From assembly GCF_001544495.1 (NCBI RefSeq), contig NZ_FCNZ02000039.1, forward strand, positions 1 to 32,369: a DNA stretch of 32,369 bases. Direction: 5' to 3'. Below, one piece after another: positions 1 to 8,472 of this stretch. Position numbers and translations under genes: made by a program. The notes beneath the pieces were generated by a model. It did not search any database. It had not been told where the DNA came from and was given only the letters and a program-made list of their open reading frames with translations. How positions within the stretch are numbered: position 1 is the stretch's first letter; each line of letters starts with the position of its first letter. This DNA comes from Caballeronia telluris. Lineage in GTDB: Bacteria; Pseudomonadota; Gammaproteobacteria; Burkholderiales; Burkholderiaceae.

Positions 1-79
1 TCCCAGCTGTCCACGTGGACAGGTAGCATCAGAGAATCACTCGTCCATTGCTAGGGCGTCCCTGAAGGACCGCATACAG

Positions 80-916
80 TTCTCCGGAACTGTCGTGGAA
101 GTGGGGCGCGACGTCACCGGCATCGAGGAAGGGGATAACGTCGCTATCGAACCGGTGATTCGATGCGGCATGTGCAGGCCATGTAAGTCCGGCTTCTACA
201 ACGTGTGCAGATGTGTCGGCTTTCAGGGACTCTCGTCCGATGGTGGCATGGCGGAATATGCGGTCGTGCCGAGCCACATGGTTCACAAGCTACCCGGCAA
301 CGTCCCCGTCGAAATGGGCGCGCTAGTCGAACCCATGGCGGTCGCCTATCATGCGGCCACTTTGGGGGATGTGACGGACCAAAGCCGTACGCTCATTTTC
401 GGTGCAGGTCCGATCGGTATAGGTCTTTGGTTCGCCTTACGCGGCATGGGCGTGGCCGAGATCGACGTCGTAGAGCCATCGGCGATCCGCCGCAAGGCAA
501 TTGAAGGACTGGGAGCACGCACTATCGATCCAACGAGCATTGACGTGCCGGCCTTTATCGCGAATAGAACCAACGGTGAAGGAGTCGATGCAGCGTACGA
601 CGCCGCTGGCGTGCCGGCTGCTATCTCGTCGGCGTTGCAATCATTGGGTGAGCACCGGACTCTTGTGAGTGTTGCGATCTACGACAAACCCATCCTTACA
701 CCATTGCTCGAGACCGTTATGCGTGAACGGCGCATACAGGGGACGCTCTGTTACACAGGCAAAGATTACAAGAACGTGATTGACCTGATGGAGCGCGGAC
801 ACTACAGGACCACGGGTTGGGTGGAAACCGTGCCGCTGGCGAATGTACTGTCAGAAGGTTTCGAGGAACTGCGAGCTGGACGGAAAATGAAGGTGTTGGT
901 TGACCCGGCACAATAG
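80..916 (+). pseudogene. 3' part of a zinc-dependent alcohol/2,3-butanediol-type dehydrogenase, N-terminal region degraded
   Basis: The product is a medium-chain dehydrogenase/reductase of the 2,3-butanediol/threonine dehydrogenase type. Recognisable sequence starts at FSGTVVEVG (about base 80). The structural zinc motif follows (CGMCRPC then NVC), then a Rossmann segment around GAGPIGIGLW and a C-terminal end (RRIQGTLCYTGKDY, KMKVLVDP) typical of the butanediol branch. The family is about 350 residues; about 275 are present. The frame is open to the left edge, but the residues just before FSG read DRIQ where the family has GHE. The catalytic-zinc His and Glu are therefore missing, and the roughly 25 residues upstream do not resemble the family. 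I infer a 5'-truncated or rearranged gene rather than one simply cut by the window edge. It could also be an unusual paralogue with a shorter N-terminus; a GTG at 95 would be the first usable start. Confidence 0.6.
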
Positions 917-1157
917 GACCAAGTAGCGGAAGGGGCCCATTGACTGGAATAAAGCATACCTGCTCTATGTCAGCAATGCGGAAGCGACGCCACCGAAATA
1001 AAGGTCGGACATCGCTGTGAGGTACGGCCCTGACAGGGGCGGTTAGCCAAAAGACGCGCGCTACGAGAAAGCAGCACCGTGACTACTCTTATTATCGACA
1101 GTGCGGTTTTTCTTGAAGGCCGGGAACCGGCGACGTCCCGTTCGAGGACTGCTTGTC

Positions 1158-1214
1158 ATGAAGACTTGCTCCGCGAACGGCACATTCATTGCCGTCCGCG
1201 GAGCAGGTCTTCAT
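1158..1214. repeat. Long near-perfect inverted repeat (24-bp arms, 9-base loop)
   Basis: Arms 1158-1181 and 1191-1214 pair with only two mismatched positions (one would be G-U in RNA). The loop at 1182-1190 reads acattcatt. There is no T-run after either side, so it is not a classical intrinsic terminator. It lies alone in non-coding sequence downstream of the dehydrogenase remnant. Confidence 0.75.
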
Positions 1215-1389
1215 TGAGCCCAAGGCAATATCCTATCGTTGAACCAACTCGAAGCAGGCGCGGTCGGCGGGTTTGATAGCCCTCTATATCTGGTTGACAT
1301 AGCGCCGTCTTAGCGGTGATGTATATGTAAACCTAATCGACGTCATGAAGGATCGTTGTCGTTGTTTGATTGACGTTCCGGTACACCTA

Positions 1390-1415
1390 GACTCGACTCG
1401 ACTCGACTCGACTCG
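1390..1415. repeat. Pentanucleotide tandem repeat (ACTCG)x5
   Basis: Five perfect copies of ACTCG (1391-1415) preceded by a matching G. It sits in non-coding sequence about 225 bases downstream of the LysR stop codon. A five-base unit is not a multiple of three, so copy-number changes would shift any frame crossing it, but no convincing gene crosses it. Confidence 0.9.
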
Positions 1416-1638
1416 TGCGAGCTGCATAGCTCTGGCTGGCCGTCGCGCCTGCTCGGCCTTTGTCTCGACGATTGGGTGCAGCCGCCACAGAGCGACGTAC
1501 CTCCGGTCCGACCATTTCCCGATCGTTGATGATTATTATCGCGTCTTCGGCCTTTGCACCGTCTTCCAGCCACACTGGGTTAGGATGGCACGCCGCCCCT
1601 ATGCGGTCATCAGCGACATTATGAGGCGAGTCCTCCGT

Positions 1639-2559
1639 TCATCGCCTTAAAGTCTCCAATAACAGTTTCCGAAACCATTGGTTGCCCTCGTCCGAGCCAT
1701 AAAGCTCATGCCAGTGAATGGTCGATTCGAAATGCGGTAGATCGATGGGCGGCGGGTAGACCGCAAATTGACCCGCGTCGTTGAAGATATCGGCGACGCC
1801 ACGAGGGAGCGTTACCACCCAGTCAGTACGCAAGAGTATCTCGGGCGCAACGTTGAAGTGCGAGACGCGCAGCGCAATGCGGCGGTACAGCCCCCCGAGC
1901 CTTAAAGACTCCTCGATCAACACGTGACTCCGGTCTAACGATGCCACGGCGATGTGAGACATTTGCTGGAACTCTTCGGCGGTAAGTCGCTTGGCTGGCA
2001 GGCCGGACCGCTTGCGGGTCATACAAGCGTACTCATCTTTGAACAGCAGCGCGTGCTCTGTCGTCGTCTTCAAAGATGGCAGGTTGCCGATGGCGAAATC
2101 AAGCTGCCCGAGCCTCATGCGTTCCTCAACCTCAGTGACAGGGACTGCTTCGGCTGCGATCCGAACACGCGGTGCGACTTCCTGAAGCTTTTCGCAAATG
2201 GATGGCAGGAAAGCCTGCTCCCCAACGTCCGACATCGACACGCGGAATTCCCGAGTGCTCGTCGCGGGGTCGAAGGGTTCACCGTGACGCAACGCCTCCC
2301 GCGCGGCCGCGAGGGCCCGGCCGATGGGATCCTTCAGCCGCTGGGCAACCGAGGTCGGCAACATGCCCTCGGGGGAACGCACGAATAAAGGGTCATCAAA
2401 CATCGCGCGAAGGCGCCCCAATGCGTAGCTTGTGGCCGGCTGCGAGAGGCCTAGGCGCCTGCCCGCCTGAGTCAGACTCCGCTCCTCCAGAACAGCTTGA
2501 AACACCCGAAGCAAATTGAGATCGACCTTATTGAAATCCGCCACGTTTATACGCCCCAT
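1639..2559 (-). CDS. LysR-family transcriptional regulator
   Basis: A LysR-type DNA-binding regulator of about 306 residues, a normal length for the family. The N-terminal winged helix-turn-helix is clear: DLNLLRVFQAVLEERSLTQA, then LGLSQPATSYALGRLRAMF and DPLFVR, at about residues 12-60. The remainder is the periplasmic-binding-like effector domain. The sequence pattern (FNKVDLNLLRVF, DPLFVRSPEGM) resembles the NodD/NahR/LinR-type branch, which often responds to aromatic compounds; this is inference. I chose the ATG at 2559 over the longer frame from 2613 because conserved LysR sequence begins just after it and because a palindrome (2582-2601) lies between this start and the divergent CoA-ligase gene. 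No strong ribosome binding site is visible. Its divergent position suggests control of the ligase/transporter operon. Confidence 0.9.
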   Translation of the reverse strand: MGRINVADFNKVDLNLLRVFQAVLEERSLTQAGRRLGLSQPATSYALGRLRAMFDDPLFVRSPEGMLPTSVAQRLKDPIGRALAAAREALRHGEPFDPATSTREFRVSMSDVGEQAFLPSICEKLQEVAPRVRIAAEAVPVTEVEERMRLGQLDFAIGNLPSLKTTTEHALLFKDEYACMTRKRSGLPAKRLTAEEFQQMSHIAVASLDRSHVLIEESLRLGGLYRRIALRVSHFNVAPEILLRTDWVVTLPRGVADIFNDAGQFAVYPPPIDLPHFESTIHWHELYGSDEGNQWFRKLLLETLRR

Positions 2560-2581
2560 ATTATTTATGAATTTGACGGAT

Positions 2582-2601
2582 AGTATAGGCAATCCTAGAC
2601 T
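2582..2601. promoter_or_regulatory. Imperfect palindrome in the divergent LysR/CoA-ligase promoter region, candidate operator
   Basis: AGTATAGG-CAAT-CCTAGACT: 8-base arms with one mismatch and a 4-base spacer. It lies in the roughly 77 bases separating the LysR ATG (2559) from the ligase ATG (2637), where LysR regulators normally bind. Assignment to this LysR is by position only. Confidence 0.5.
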
Positions 2602-2636
2602 CGTTTCAAACATCGATGTAACGAGGCTTGGATCTT

Positions 2637-4241
2637 ATGAACACGTTGGTCGAACCGCTGGTCATTTCGGGAGCGCATCGCACGCTGCCTGGCTTGTTGC
2701 AGCACCGCGCCGCGCGAAACGGTGATGCGCCGCTCTTTTCTGATCGTGTAACGAGCTGGACGGCAAGCGACGCGGTTGAAGTCGCATCAAGACGCGCCGG
2801 TGCATTGGCTGCTTACGGAATTAGGAGGGGCGACCGTGTCGCGATTCTGTGCGGCAACAGGATCGAGTTCATGGACATGGTGCTCGGGTGCGGATGGCTT
2901 GGCGCCGTTGCCGTGCCGATTAACACCGCCTCGCGCGGCATGCAGTTACAGCATATCTTGCGGAACTCCGGCGCCCGCCTCTTGGTTGCAGAGTCAAACC
3001 TGGTTGGAGCGGTCACGGCGCTGGATCAGGACGAGCTCTCCCTCGAAACGATCTGGGTCATCGGTGAACCGCAAGACGCCTCTGGACCTTCGCGGTTTAC
3101 GCAAGTGGCGCTTCCCGCGGGCGGCGAGCCGCTCGAGGCGGCGACGCTTAGCGACGGCGATCCGTTCGTTATTCTGTACACGTCAGGTACGTCGGGTTTG
3201 TCCAAAGGCGTGGTATGCCCGCATGCACAGTTCTTCTGGTGGGGCACGCATACAGGGGGCGACCTTGAAGTGCGCGCCGGCGATGTGCTCTATACGTGTC
3301 TGCCCCTGTTTCACACGAACGCGCTCAACAGCTTTTTCCAGGCGTTGATGCACGATGCACAGCTCATTGTCGACCGGCGCTTCTCCGCTAGCGGGTTCTT
3401 CGATTCCCTTGTCAGTACAGGCGCGACGGTCACGTACGTGCTGGGCGCAATGGTCCCGATCCTGCTCTCGCGGCCGCCGTTGCCCAAGGAGCGCGAACAC
3501 CAGGTTCGCGTTGCGCTTGCGCCCGGCGTGCCGCCGCAGTTCCAGGACGCGTTCACAGAACGCTGTGGCATCGGACTTGTGGACGGGTACGGTTCGACCG
3601 AGACGAATTCGGTCATCGGCGGCAAGCTGAACACACGCCGTGCAGGATACATGGGCAAACTTGCGCACGGCTTCGATGCGCGCGTCGTCGATGAGAACGA
3701 CCAACCGGTGGCGGACGGCGAGGCAGGCGAGCTTATCTTGCGTGCGGATCAACCCTTCGCGTTTGCGAGCGGCTACTTCGGCATGCCGGAGAAGACCGTT
3801 GAAGCGTGGCGCAACCTCTGGTTCCACACGGGCGATCGCGTCGTGCGCAACCACGACGGGTATTTCAGGTTCGTTGACCGACAGAAAGACGCGATCCGTC
3901 GACGCGGCGAGAATATTTCCTCGTTTGAAGTCGAGCAGGTCTTGCTCAGCCATCCCGCCGTGGAGCTAGCCGCAGTTTTCGCTGTGCAGTCTTCCCTCGC
4001 CGAGGACGAAGTCATGGCCGCCATCGTTCTGCGCGAGGGCCACACGCTCGATCCGCTCGAATTCATCAAGTATTGCGAGCCGCGCATGCCTTATTTCGCC
4101 GTCCCCCGCTATCTGGATTTCAGGCCTGATGTACCTAAGACGGAAAACGGCAAGATTATGAAGTACAAGTTGCGCGAAACCGGCGTGACTTCGACGACGT
4201 GGGACCTGGAACAGTCGGGCTATCGACTAAAGCGCTCCTAG
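2637..4241 (+). CDS. ATP-dependent acyl/aryl-CoA ligase (AMP-forming)
   Basis: An adenylate-forming enzyme that activates a carboxylic acid to an acyl-AMP and then a CoA thioester. Visible motifs: the phosphate-binding loop LYTSGTSGLSKG at about residues 179-190, the A5 motif DGYGSTETN, the ribityl/hinge region FRFVDRQKDAIRRRGENIS, and the C-terminal catalytic lysine in PKTENGKIMK near residue 505. Length about 534 residues fits the family. The general look is nearest to CaiC-like/aryl-CoA ligases, but the substrate cannot be read from sequence. ATG 2637 is preferred over TTG 2628 because the GAGG at 2623-2626 is 10 bases from the ATG but only one from the TTG. It heads the operon that continues with an MHS transporter and the thiolase-like/DUF35 pair, so its substrate is probably an imported aromatic or side-chain acid. 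Confidence 0.9.
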   Translation: MNTLVEPLVISGAHRTLPGLLQHRAARNGDAPLFSDRVTSWTASDAVEVASRRAGALAAYGIRRGDRVAILCGNRIEFMDMVLGCGWLGAVAVPINTASRGMQLQHILRNSGARLLVAESNLVGAVTALDQDELSLETIWVIGEPQDASGPSRFTQVALPAGGEPLEAATLSDGDPFVILYTSGTSGLSKGVVCPHAQFFWWGTHTGGDLEVRAGDVLYTCLPLFHTNALNSFFQALMHDAQLIVDRRFSASGFFDSLVSTGATVTYVLGAMVPILLSRPPLPKEREHQVRVALAPGVPPQFQDAFTERCGIGLVDGYGSTETNSVIGGKLNTRRAGYMGKLAHGFDARVVDENDQPVADGEAGELILRADQPFAFASGYFGMPEKTVEAWRNLWFHTGDRVVRNHDGYFRFVDRQKDAIRRRGENISSFEVEQVLLSHPAVELAAVFAVQSSLAEDEVMAAIVLREGHTLDPLEFIKYCEPRMPYFAVPRYLDFRPDVPKTENGKIMKYKLRETGVTSTTWDLEQSGYRLKRS

Positions 4242-4367
4242 ATCGCGAACGAACAACTGCAACGCGAATACCGTTTCCTCCCGTCGTCGGCCGACCTGAC
4301 CCCAAGGCGGGCAAACGCAACCCCATCGTCACCTTTCAGTGCCCTCGGCGCACACCCGGAGTAAGAG

Positions 4368-5708
4368 ATGGCAAGCATGCAAACCCTGTCGGCCCCGGCC
4401 GGCCGCGCCGACGGCACGACAGCCGAAGTAGCGGGCAATGTCGACCAGAAGTCGCTTCGACGAATCGTGATGGCGTCGGTGGCTGGCAACGCGCTGGAGT
4501 GGTACGACTTCTTCCTTTACAGCACGGCCGCGGCGCTGGTCTTCGGAGAACTTTTTTTTCCGAAAGGGACGGATCCGCTCATCGGCACGCTCGGCGCGTT
4601 CGCCGGTTTTGCCGTCGGCTTCGCTGCGCGTCCGCTTGGAGGCGTTATCTTCGGCCACATCGGAGACCGCTTCGGCCGCAAGGGGGCGTTGGTCTGGACA
4701 CTGTCCATCATGGGCGGCGCGACTTTCCTGATCGGCGTATTGCCGACCTACGCGCACGTCGGTTTCTGGGCGCCCGCGATGCTCCTGGCGCTGCGCATCC
4801 TGCAGGGCGTCGCTGCCGGTGGTGAATGGGGCGGCGGTGTCCTGATGATTAGCGAGTCCGCTCCGCCCGAAAAGCGTGGCTTCTACGCATCGCTGAGCCA
4901 GATCGGCGTGGGCGGCGGTTTCGTGTTGTCTGCAGCGATCTACTTCTTCGTCCAGATGTTGCCGAAGGACGCTTTCATGAGCTGGGGCTGGCGTATCCCA
5001 TTCCTGCTCTCGATTCTGATTTTTGGCGTAGGCGTCTACATTCGCTCGAAGTTGCCTGAAAGCGCGGAGTTCGCCAATACGCAGGCTGCAGGGAAGAAAG
5101 CTCACATGCCCGTGCTCGACGTTATCCGCAAGCACCCGCGCGAGATTCTGCTGGCGATGGGACTGCGCGTAGCCGAGAACGGCGGCTCGTACATCATGCT
5201 CGCCTTTGCGCTCGCGTATGGCAAGTTCATCGGTGTATCGAGTCAGGTCATGCTCGCAGGAGTAATCGTTTCGATGAGCGTCGAACTGTTTGCGATGCTC
5301 CTGTGGGGGCGGCTGTCGGACCGCATCGGTCGCAAGCCCGTCTATCTGATCGGAGCGTTGGGCTTGGTTGTAATCGCCTTTCCCTTCTTCTGGCTGATCG
5401 ACACAAAGGTTCCCGGCCTAATTTGGCTCGCGTTCTTGCTTGGTAATGCAGTGTGCCATGGCGCGATGGTCGGCACGCAGCCTAGCCTCATGGGTGAGCT
5501 CTTCAGCGTGGAGGTGCGTTATTCGGGGATGGCGCTAGGACATGAGGTGGCGTCCGTGTTCGCGGGCGGGCTCGCGCCACTGCTCGCCACGGCGTTACTG
5601 GCGCACTACCACGCGGCGTGGCCGGTCGCGCTGATGATGATGGGGATGGGCCTCATTACCGTCATCGCACTTGTGTTCACGCGTGAAACTGTCGCCCGGC
5701 GCGGTTGA
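4368..5708 (+). CDS. MFS transporter, metabolite:H+ symporter (MHS) family
   Basis: A 12-helix inner-membrane proton symporter of the MHS family (shikimate, proline/betaine, dicarboxylate and aromatic-acid carriers). Family signatures are clear: NALEWYDFFLYSTAAAL in helix 1 (about residues 41-57), the loop 2-3 motif GHIGDRFGRKG (96-106), LQGVAAGGEWGGG (145-157), and a second-half copy LWGRLSDRIGRKP. Length 446 is normal. It starts at ATG 4368 with an AAGAG-type site just upstream, 126 bases after the ligase gene, and is followed 11 bases later by the thiolase-like gene. Co-localisation with a CoA ligase and a porin suggests uptake of the acid that the ligase activates; the substrate is inferred. 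Confidence 0.92.
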   Translation: MASMQTLSAPAGRADGTTAEVAGNVDQKSLRRIVMASVAGNALEWYDFFLYSTAAALVFGELFFPKGTDPLIGTLGAFAGFAVGFAARPLGGVIFGHIGDRFGRKGALVWTLSIMGGATFLIGVLPTYAHVGFWAPAMLLALRILQGVAAGGEWGGGVLMISESAPPEKRGFYASLSQIGVGGGFVLSAAIYFFVQMLPKDAFMSWGWRIPFLLSILIFGVGVYIRSKLPESAEFANTQAAGKKAHMPVLDVIRKHPREILLAMGLRVAENGGSYIMLAFALAYGKFIGVSSQVMLAGVIVSMSVELFAMLLWGRLSDRIGRKPVYLIGALGLVVIAFPFFWLIDTKVPGLIWLAFLLGNAVCHGAMVGTQPSLMGELFSVEVRYSGMALGHEVASVFAGGLAPLLATALLAHYHAAWPVALMMMGMGLITVIALVFTRETVARRG

Positions 5709-5719
5709 GGAACCACAAG

Positions 5720-6871
5720 ATGTCACCAACTGATTTCGGTGGAGTGGTCGTCACGTCCGGCGTCGAGGTTCCGTATCGCCGGCAGCCGTTGACCGGCTCC
5801 ACCGGCGAACTATTAGCAGAAGCGTTCGGCGCATTGCTGAAAGACTCCGGCTTCTCGGCGAAGGACATCGATGGGCTGGGAGTCGCTTCATTCACGCTCG
5901 GCCCCGATCACGCGATCGATCTGGCGTGGCGGCTCGGCCTGAGCCCTCGCTGGTGCATGGACGATTGCCATGGTGGCGCGAGTGGCATCAATCTGTTGCA
6001 GCATGCGATTCGCGCGGTCCAGCACGGCGATGCGAATGTCATCGCCCTGGTCTCTGGCGACCAGTTCCAGCCGAGTGATTTCAAGAACCTCGTCGAGAAC
6101 TACAACTTGACAACCCGCACGTGGCTGCGGCCCTTACAAAATGGTGGACCAAACAGTGTATTCGCGATGCTCACCCAGCGGCATGCGAGGCGCCATGGCC
6201 TGACGCGCGCCGACTACGGTGCGATATGTGTCGCCCAACGCGAGTGGGCAAGTCTGAATCCGCAGGCCGTCTACCGGACGCCGATGTCAATCGATGATTA
6301 TCTGGCAGCGCCGCTGGTTGCCGACCCGTTAGGGCGCCTAGACTGTGTGCCCGTGGTGGCTGGTGCAAATGCCATTCTGGTGACCCGCGACGACCTCGCG
6401 AGTGGTCCGAGAAGCGTGCGCGTGCGGGCCTTGAAATGCTTGTACAACGCTGACCATCAGATGGGGGACGGGCTAGAGACATCGCTCAAACATGTGGCAG
6501 CGGAGTTGTGGCGACAGGCTGGCATTCGTCCCGAGGATGTCGATCTTGCCTCGGTGTATGACGATTATCCTGTGATGGTCCTCGCGCAAATGAGCGACCT
6601 CGGTTTTTCGGCCGACGGCGATATGCGGGCGCTCATTGCGCGGATCACCTCGCGCACTTTACCGGTCAACACATCAGGCGGGCAGCTGTCGGTCGGCCAG
6701 GCGGGCGCTGCCGGAGGCATGCACGGCCTAGTGGAAGCCATCGTGCAGCTTCAAGGCAAGGCGGGCGACCGACAGGTGAACGAGGCGAAGCTCGCTGTGG
6801 TGAGCGGGTACGGGATGGTCGAGTATCGCTACGGCATGTGCGCAAATGCAGTGGTTCTTGAAAGAGCTTGA
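5720..6871 (+). CDS. Thiolase-superfamily protein (SCP2-thiolase/Ltp2-like), probably not a classical thiolase
   Basis: A 383-residue thiolase-fold protein of the lipid-transfer-protein/acetyl-CoA acetyltransferase group. The fold is indicated by CHGGASGINLLQHAI (83-97), the VYDDYPV segment (about 279-285), NTSGGQLSVGQAGAAGG and the C-terminal GYGMVEYRYG. The position that carries the nucleophilic Cys in thiolases aligns to the GGASG stretch (a Cys is at 83, three residues earlier), and the GHP histidine is replaced by Gln (Q327 in SVGQAG). Enzymes of this fold that lack these residues and pair with a DUF35 protein include the steroid side-chain retro-aldolase Ltp2. The following gene is a DUF35 protein only 10 bases away. 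ATG 5720 is chosen over TTG 5705 because GAGG at 5707-5710 is well spaced from the ATG. Aldol cleavage of an aryl-hydroxyacyl-CoA is a plausible role; thiolysis is less likely. Confidence 0.8.
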   Translation: MSPTDFGGVVVTSGVEVPYRRQPLTGSTGELLAEAFGALLKDSGFSAKDIDGLGVASFTLGPDHAIDLAWRLGLSPRWCMDDCHGGASGINLLQHAIRAVQHGDANVIALVSGDQFQPSDFKNLVENYNLTTRTWLRPLQNGGPNSVFAMLTQRHARRHGLTRADYGAICVAQREWASLNPQAVYRTPMSIDDYLAAPLVADPLGRLDCVPVVAGANAILVTRDDLASGPRSVRVRALKCLYNADHQMGDGLETSLKHVAAELWRQAGIRPEDVDLASVYDDYPVMVLAQMSDLGFSADGDMRALIARITSRTLPVNTSGGQLSVGQAGAAGGMHGLVEAIVQLQGKAGDRQVNEAKLAVVSGYGMVEYRYGMCANAVVLERA

Positions 6872-6881
6872 GGAGCGGCGG

Positions 6882-7184
6882 ATGGATCTCGACATTACGC
6901 AATGCACGCAGTGCGGGTTGGGGCTTTTCCCGGCTCGGTACTTCTGTCCTCGCTGTGGCAGCAACAACTGGACGCGACGCGCGGTCGAATCGGGCACGGT
7001 CATGGAATCGACCGTGGTACGGCACCGTGCCGGTGAGCGCGACGCACCCCCGCTGTACCTTGCGACCGTGCGAATGAACGAGGGGCCCATGGTGGTCGCC
7101 CGTTTGAACGCGCCAGTCACGGACGGAGCGGCTGTGCGCCTTCAAGTGGACGCCAATCACTGCGTCGTCGCCGATGCACTGTGA
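6882..7184 (+). CDS. DUF35 zinc-ribbon/OB-fold protein
   Basis: A 100-residue protein with an N-terminal rubredoxin-like zinc ribbon, CTQC (C8, C11) and CPRC (C22, C25), followed by an OB-fold (SGTVMESTVV through VRLQVDANHC). These ChsH2/DUF35-type proteins bind acyl-CoA and are obligate partners of SCP2-thiolase-like enzymes. It begins 10 bases after the stop of the thiolase-like gene. The ATG at 6882 has an AGGAG six bases away; the frame extends upstream to 6846 but inside the preceding gene and without a ribosome binding site. The pair probably forms one complex. Confidence 0.88.
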   Translation: MDLDITQCTQCGLGLFPARYFCPRCGSNNWTRRAVESGTVMESTVVRHRAGERDAPPLYLATVRMNEGPMVVARLNAPVTDGAAVRLQVDANHCVVADAL

Positions 7185-7248
7185 CGACTATTCGTAACAG
7201 CACCAAACTTTAAGAATAAAAACGTCGCTTCAGATCAAGGAGATCGTC

Positions 7249-8373
7249 GTGAGAAAGAGGTTATTTGTATTGTCGTTAGGATGCCTATTCGGATGCAACG
7301 CGGCCAACGCTCAAAGTAGCGTGACGCTGTACGGCATCATCGACGACGGCCTCACCTGGTCGAGCGATCAGGGCGGACACAGCGCCTGGCAGATGCAAAG
7401 CAGCATTTCCCAGGGAAACCGCTGGGGCTTGAAGGGAGTGGAAGATCTGGGCGGGGGCTGGTCTGCCCTTTTCAAGCTAGAAAATGGCTTTAACGTGAAC
7501 ACCGGAGCGCTCAGCCAAGGCGGGCGGCTATTCGGCCGGCAGGCGTACGTTGGTCTCTCGAGCACGCGCTACGGTACAGTCACCATGGGTCGACAGGGCG
7601 AGGCCATTGGAGATTACATCGGCACATTTTCGGCCAATGGCATGCTCCCCGGTGGCATTCTCTTTCCACATCCGGGCGATCTCGACAACAATGGCATCGA
7701 CTTTCGCCTGAACAACACGATCAAATACACATCGCCGACCATCGCGGGACTCACTGGCGTGGCGATGTACAGCTTCGGTGGCGTCGCGGGTGACTTCGCG
7801 CGAACGAGCGCGAAATCGTTCGCCCTACTATACGCATACGGTGGGTTCCAATTCGCTGGCGCCTATACATCGATTGACCATCCCGCCCAAGCCGTTCCCG
7901 AAGGACTGTGGACTGCGTCCAATACTGTGAACGGGAACTACGGCCTTGCTGCCGGCAGCTATAAGGTGATCGGCGTGGGTGCAGCCTACACATTCGGTCG
8001 GGCGACGATCAGCGCCGACTGGACGCATACGCAGTTCGGAGACCTTGATCCAACGCTCGGCGCAAAGGTCGGCGGTCACGCGACGTTCAACATCGGCGAA
8101 ATCGTCGGCCTGTATAAGGTCACGCCGAGTTTGCAATTGGGCGTCGCGTACAGCTACACGGCGGGCCGCGTCTCCCAGACAGGTTATGCACCGGGCTACC
8201 ACGAAGGCGACGCGAGCGTCGACTACCTGCTTTCTGTACGTACTGACGTCTATGCCAGCGCAACCTATATGCACGCGACTGGCGGTGCTGTAGCCAATCT
8301 TGCACCCGTGCTCGCCGCGTCTAGCTCGCCGAACCAGGTGGCATTGCGAATAGGCATGCGTCATAAGTTCTGA
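7249..8373 (+). CDS. Gram-negative porin, Burkholderia OpcP/Omp32-like
   Basis: An outer-membrane trimeric beta-barrel porin. Its signal peptide is MRKRLFVLSLGCLFGCNAANA with cleavage after residue 21, and the mature protein begins QSSVTLYGIIDDG, the standard start of betaproteobacterial porins. Internal landmarks are NRWGLKGVEDLGGGW, FKLENGFN, GRQAYVGLSS and YGTVTMGRQ. The C-terminus MRHKF ends in Phe as needed for BAM-mediated assembly. Length 374 is normal. The start is GTG with an AAGGAGA five bases upstream (7237-7243). It probably admits the aromatic acid or ester handled by the neighbouring transporter and esterase; specificity cannot be read. Confidence 0.95.
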   Translation: MRKRLFVLSLGCLFGCNAANAQSSVTLYGIIDDGLTWSSDQGGHSAWQMQSSISQGNRWGLKGVEDLGGGWSALFKLENGFNVNTGALSQGGRLFGRQAYVGLSSTRYGTVTMGRQGEAIGDYIGTFSANGMLPGGILFPHPGDLDNNGIDFRLNNTIKYTSPTIAGLTGVAMYSFGGVAGDFARTSAKSFALLYAYGGFQFAGAYTSIDHPAQAVPEGLWTASNTVNGNYGLAAGSYKVIGVGAAYTFGRATISADWTHTQFGDLDPTLGAKVGGHATFNIGEIVGLYKVTPSLQLGVAYSYTAGRVSQTGYAPGYHEGDASVDYLLSVRTDVYASATYMHATGGAVANLAPVLAASSSPNQVALRIGMRHKF

Positions 8374-8472
8374 GTGCGCGGGCACCGGGGCGCGTTCTTG
8401 AACACATGGTTGCAGCACGCCGGTAGGCCGGACATAAGCAAAACAACAGCTTTATCTAATGCGGAGGCACGT

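Larger units (their letters stand above)
917..1638. other. Non-coding stretch between dehydrogenase remnant and LysR gene
   Basis: No reading frame here resembles a protein family. Short frames on both strands are low-quality and overlap the repeat structures. The stretch holds a long hairpin (1158-1214) and a pentanucleotide tandem repeat (1390-1415). A perfect TTGACA at 1293-1298 has no convincing -10 hexamer at 16-18 bases. The flanking gene remnant suggests a rearrangement scar. Confidence 0.6.

Noticed and set aside
1293..1298. Perfect -35 hexamer TTGACA
   Set aside because: No acceptable -10 hexamer at 16-18 bases and no gene downstream on that strand.
1345..1650. 101-residue plus-strand frame across the ACTCG repeat
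   Set aside because: The repeat produces a LDSTR repeat by chance; no ribosome binding site or family resemblance, and it overlaps the end of the LysR gene.
2172..2519. Open frames antisense to the LysR gene
   Set aside because: Shadows of high-GC coding sequence on the opposite strand.
5720..6871. Simple annotation as acetyl-CoA acetyltransferase
   Set aside because: The catalytic His is replaced and the Cys position is doubtful; only the fold, not the reaction, is supported.
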